Shown: positions 63,742 to 64,000 of the stretch, one piece after another
Layout: each line of letters opens with the position of its first letter
How positions within the stretch are numbered: position 1 is the stretch's first letter
Assembly (NCBI RefSeq): GCF_000701405.1
Contig: NZ_JNIV01000006.1
Span: forward strand, 1-64,000
Direction: 5' to 3'
DNA: 64,000 nt
Origin: Deinococcus marmoris DSM 12784
GTDB lineage: Bacteria; Deinococcota; Deinococci; Deinococcales; Deinococcaceae
Position numbers and translations under genes: made by a program
Notes under the pieces: generated by a model
Database searches by the model: none
What the model saw: only the letters and a program-made list of their open reading frames with translations
What the model was told of the DNA's origin: nothing

Positions 63742-63893
63742 GTGCTCCTCAGCATGAACCAGGCGGCAGGCGTGTAGCCAGAACAGCAGGGCCTGAAGAT
63801 CGTCGCCTCCCTGACGAGCGCTGATGGCTTTGGCGATAGAAGATCATCTCCTTCACAAGGATGGGGGGCTGACTCAGGACGGATGTACAACGC

Positions 63894-63919
63894 TCCTAGC
63901 ATAACGCATCACGCGTAAT
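63894..63919 (-). promoter_or_regulatory. CBASS promoter region and imperfect palindrome
   Basis: On the minus strand a TATGCT-like -10 lies near 63903-63898. It overlaps the inverted repeat ATAACGC-ATCAC-GCGTAAT (63901-63919, one mismatch). A possible operator; no CapW or CapH regulator is seen in the window. Confidence 0.4.
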
Positions 63920-63986
63920 CTTTCCCAGCACGAATGGTTGGCTTGGCGCTTGACGTTCACCTGCTTTGAAGGGGGCTTCAGGAGTA

Positions 63987-64000
63987 GGGCTTAACCTGGC
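63987..64000 (-). repeat. Mobile-element terminal block at the window edge
   Basis: GGGCTTAACCTGGC matches the outer part of the terminal block; the sequence continues past the window. An element likely begins here. Confidence 0.45.

Noticed and set aside
1..64000. tRNA or rRNA genes
   Set aside because: No cloverleaf consensus (GTTCRANNC with matching arms) or conserved rRNA segment was noticed on either strand; a covariance-model scan would be needed to exclude a degenerate tRNA.

Overview
The window looks like part of a Deinococcus (Deinococcota) plasmid or megaplasmid. The DNA is GC-rich. It carries an iteron origin beside a RepA-type (RPA family) initiator, a parA partition pair and a Xre-RES toxin-antitoxin pair. 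Several genes have a -10 box only 5-7 bases before the start codon, the leaderless arrangement common in this phylum. Genus is an inference from these features and from recognisable Deinococcus-type lineage families; no rRNA or tRNA gene was seen.

Layout. 0-2.7 kb: the 5' part of a RuvC-fold, TnpB/Cas12-like gene running off the left edge, a roughly 30-bp periodic motif array upstream of it, a small HTH coiled-coil gene and a 155-bp repeat. 2.7-14.5 kb: a defence island with a beta-class DNA methyltransferase, a 1491-residue Fe-S PD-(D/E)XK nuclease/SF1 helicase, and a tightly packed TerB-domain / BrxC-BrxD-like ATPase / Lhr-like helicase operon that matches the Shango anti-phage system (sngA-sngB-sngC). 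15-25 kb: an alpha/beta hydrolase-sdpR-sdpI operon, a class C beta-lactamase-like hydrolase, an autoregulated DUF2975/YozG pair, several lineage-specific hypothetical genes and decaying gene fragments, including the tail of a type IIG restriction-methylase. 26-36 kb: two secreted lipoproteins, an active-site-deficient SDR, an oversized ISL3-like DDE transposase beside a divergent HTH gene, a HEPN-like membrane protein and a broken IS5-type transposase.

37-41 kb is the replication and stability core: five plus five 22-bp-phased iterons in opposing orientation, rep, the par locus and a tyrosine recombinase. 41-56 kb is accessory: a YD-repeat secreted protein, a truncated second recombinase copy joined to a Fic-protein tail, the Xre-RES module, a PadR operon, GNAT, a HAD gene with one nonsense codon, a diacylglycerol-kinase-like gene, a frameshifted CoiA-like gene and secreted beta-propeller-like proteins. 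57-58.6 kb is a translationally coupled run of five small genes of unknown function. 59-64 kb is a type II CBASS operon: SAVED/nuclease effector, CD-NTase, Cap2 (E2-E1) and Cap3 (JAB).

Two anti-phage systems (Shango-like and CBASS) plus nuclease/helicase, methyltransferase, HEPN, Fic and type IIG remnants make this a plasmid-borne defence and mobility region. Three families of dispersed intergenic repeats run through it. One of them shares a short terminal sequence that is also found at the right window edge, and its two long copies bracket the Shango island in inverted orientation.
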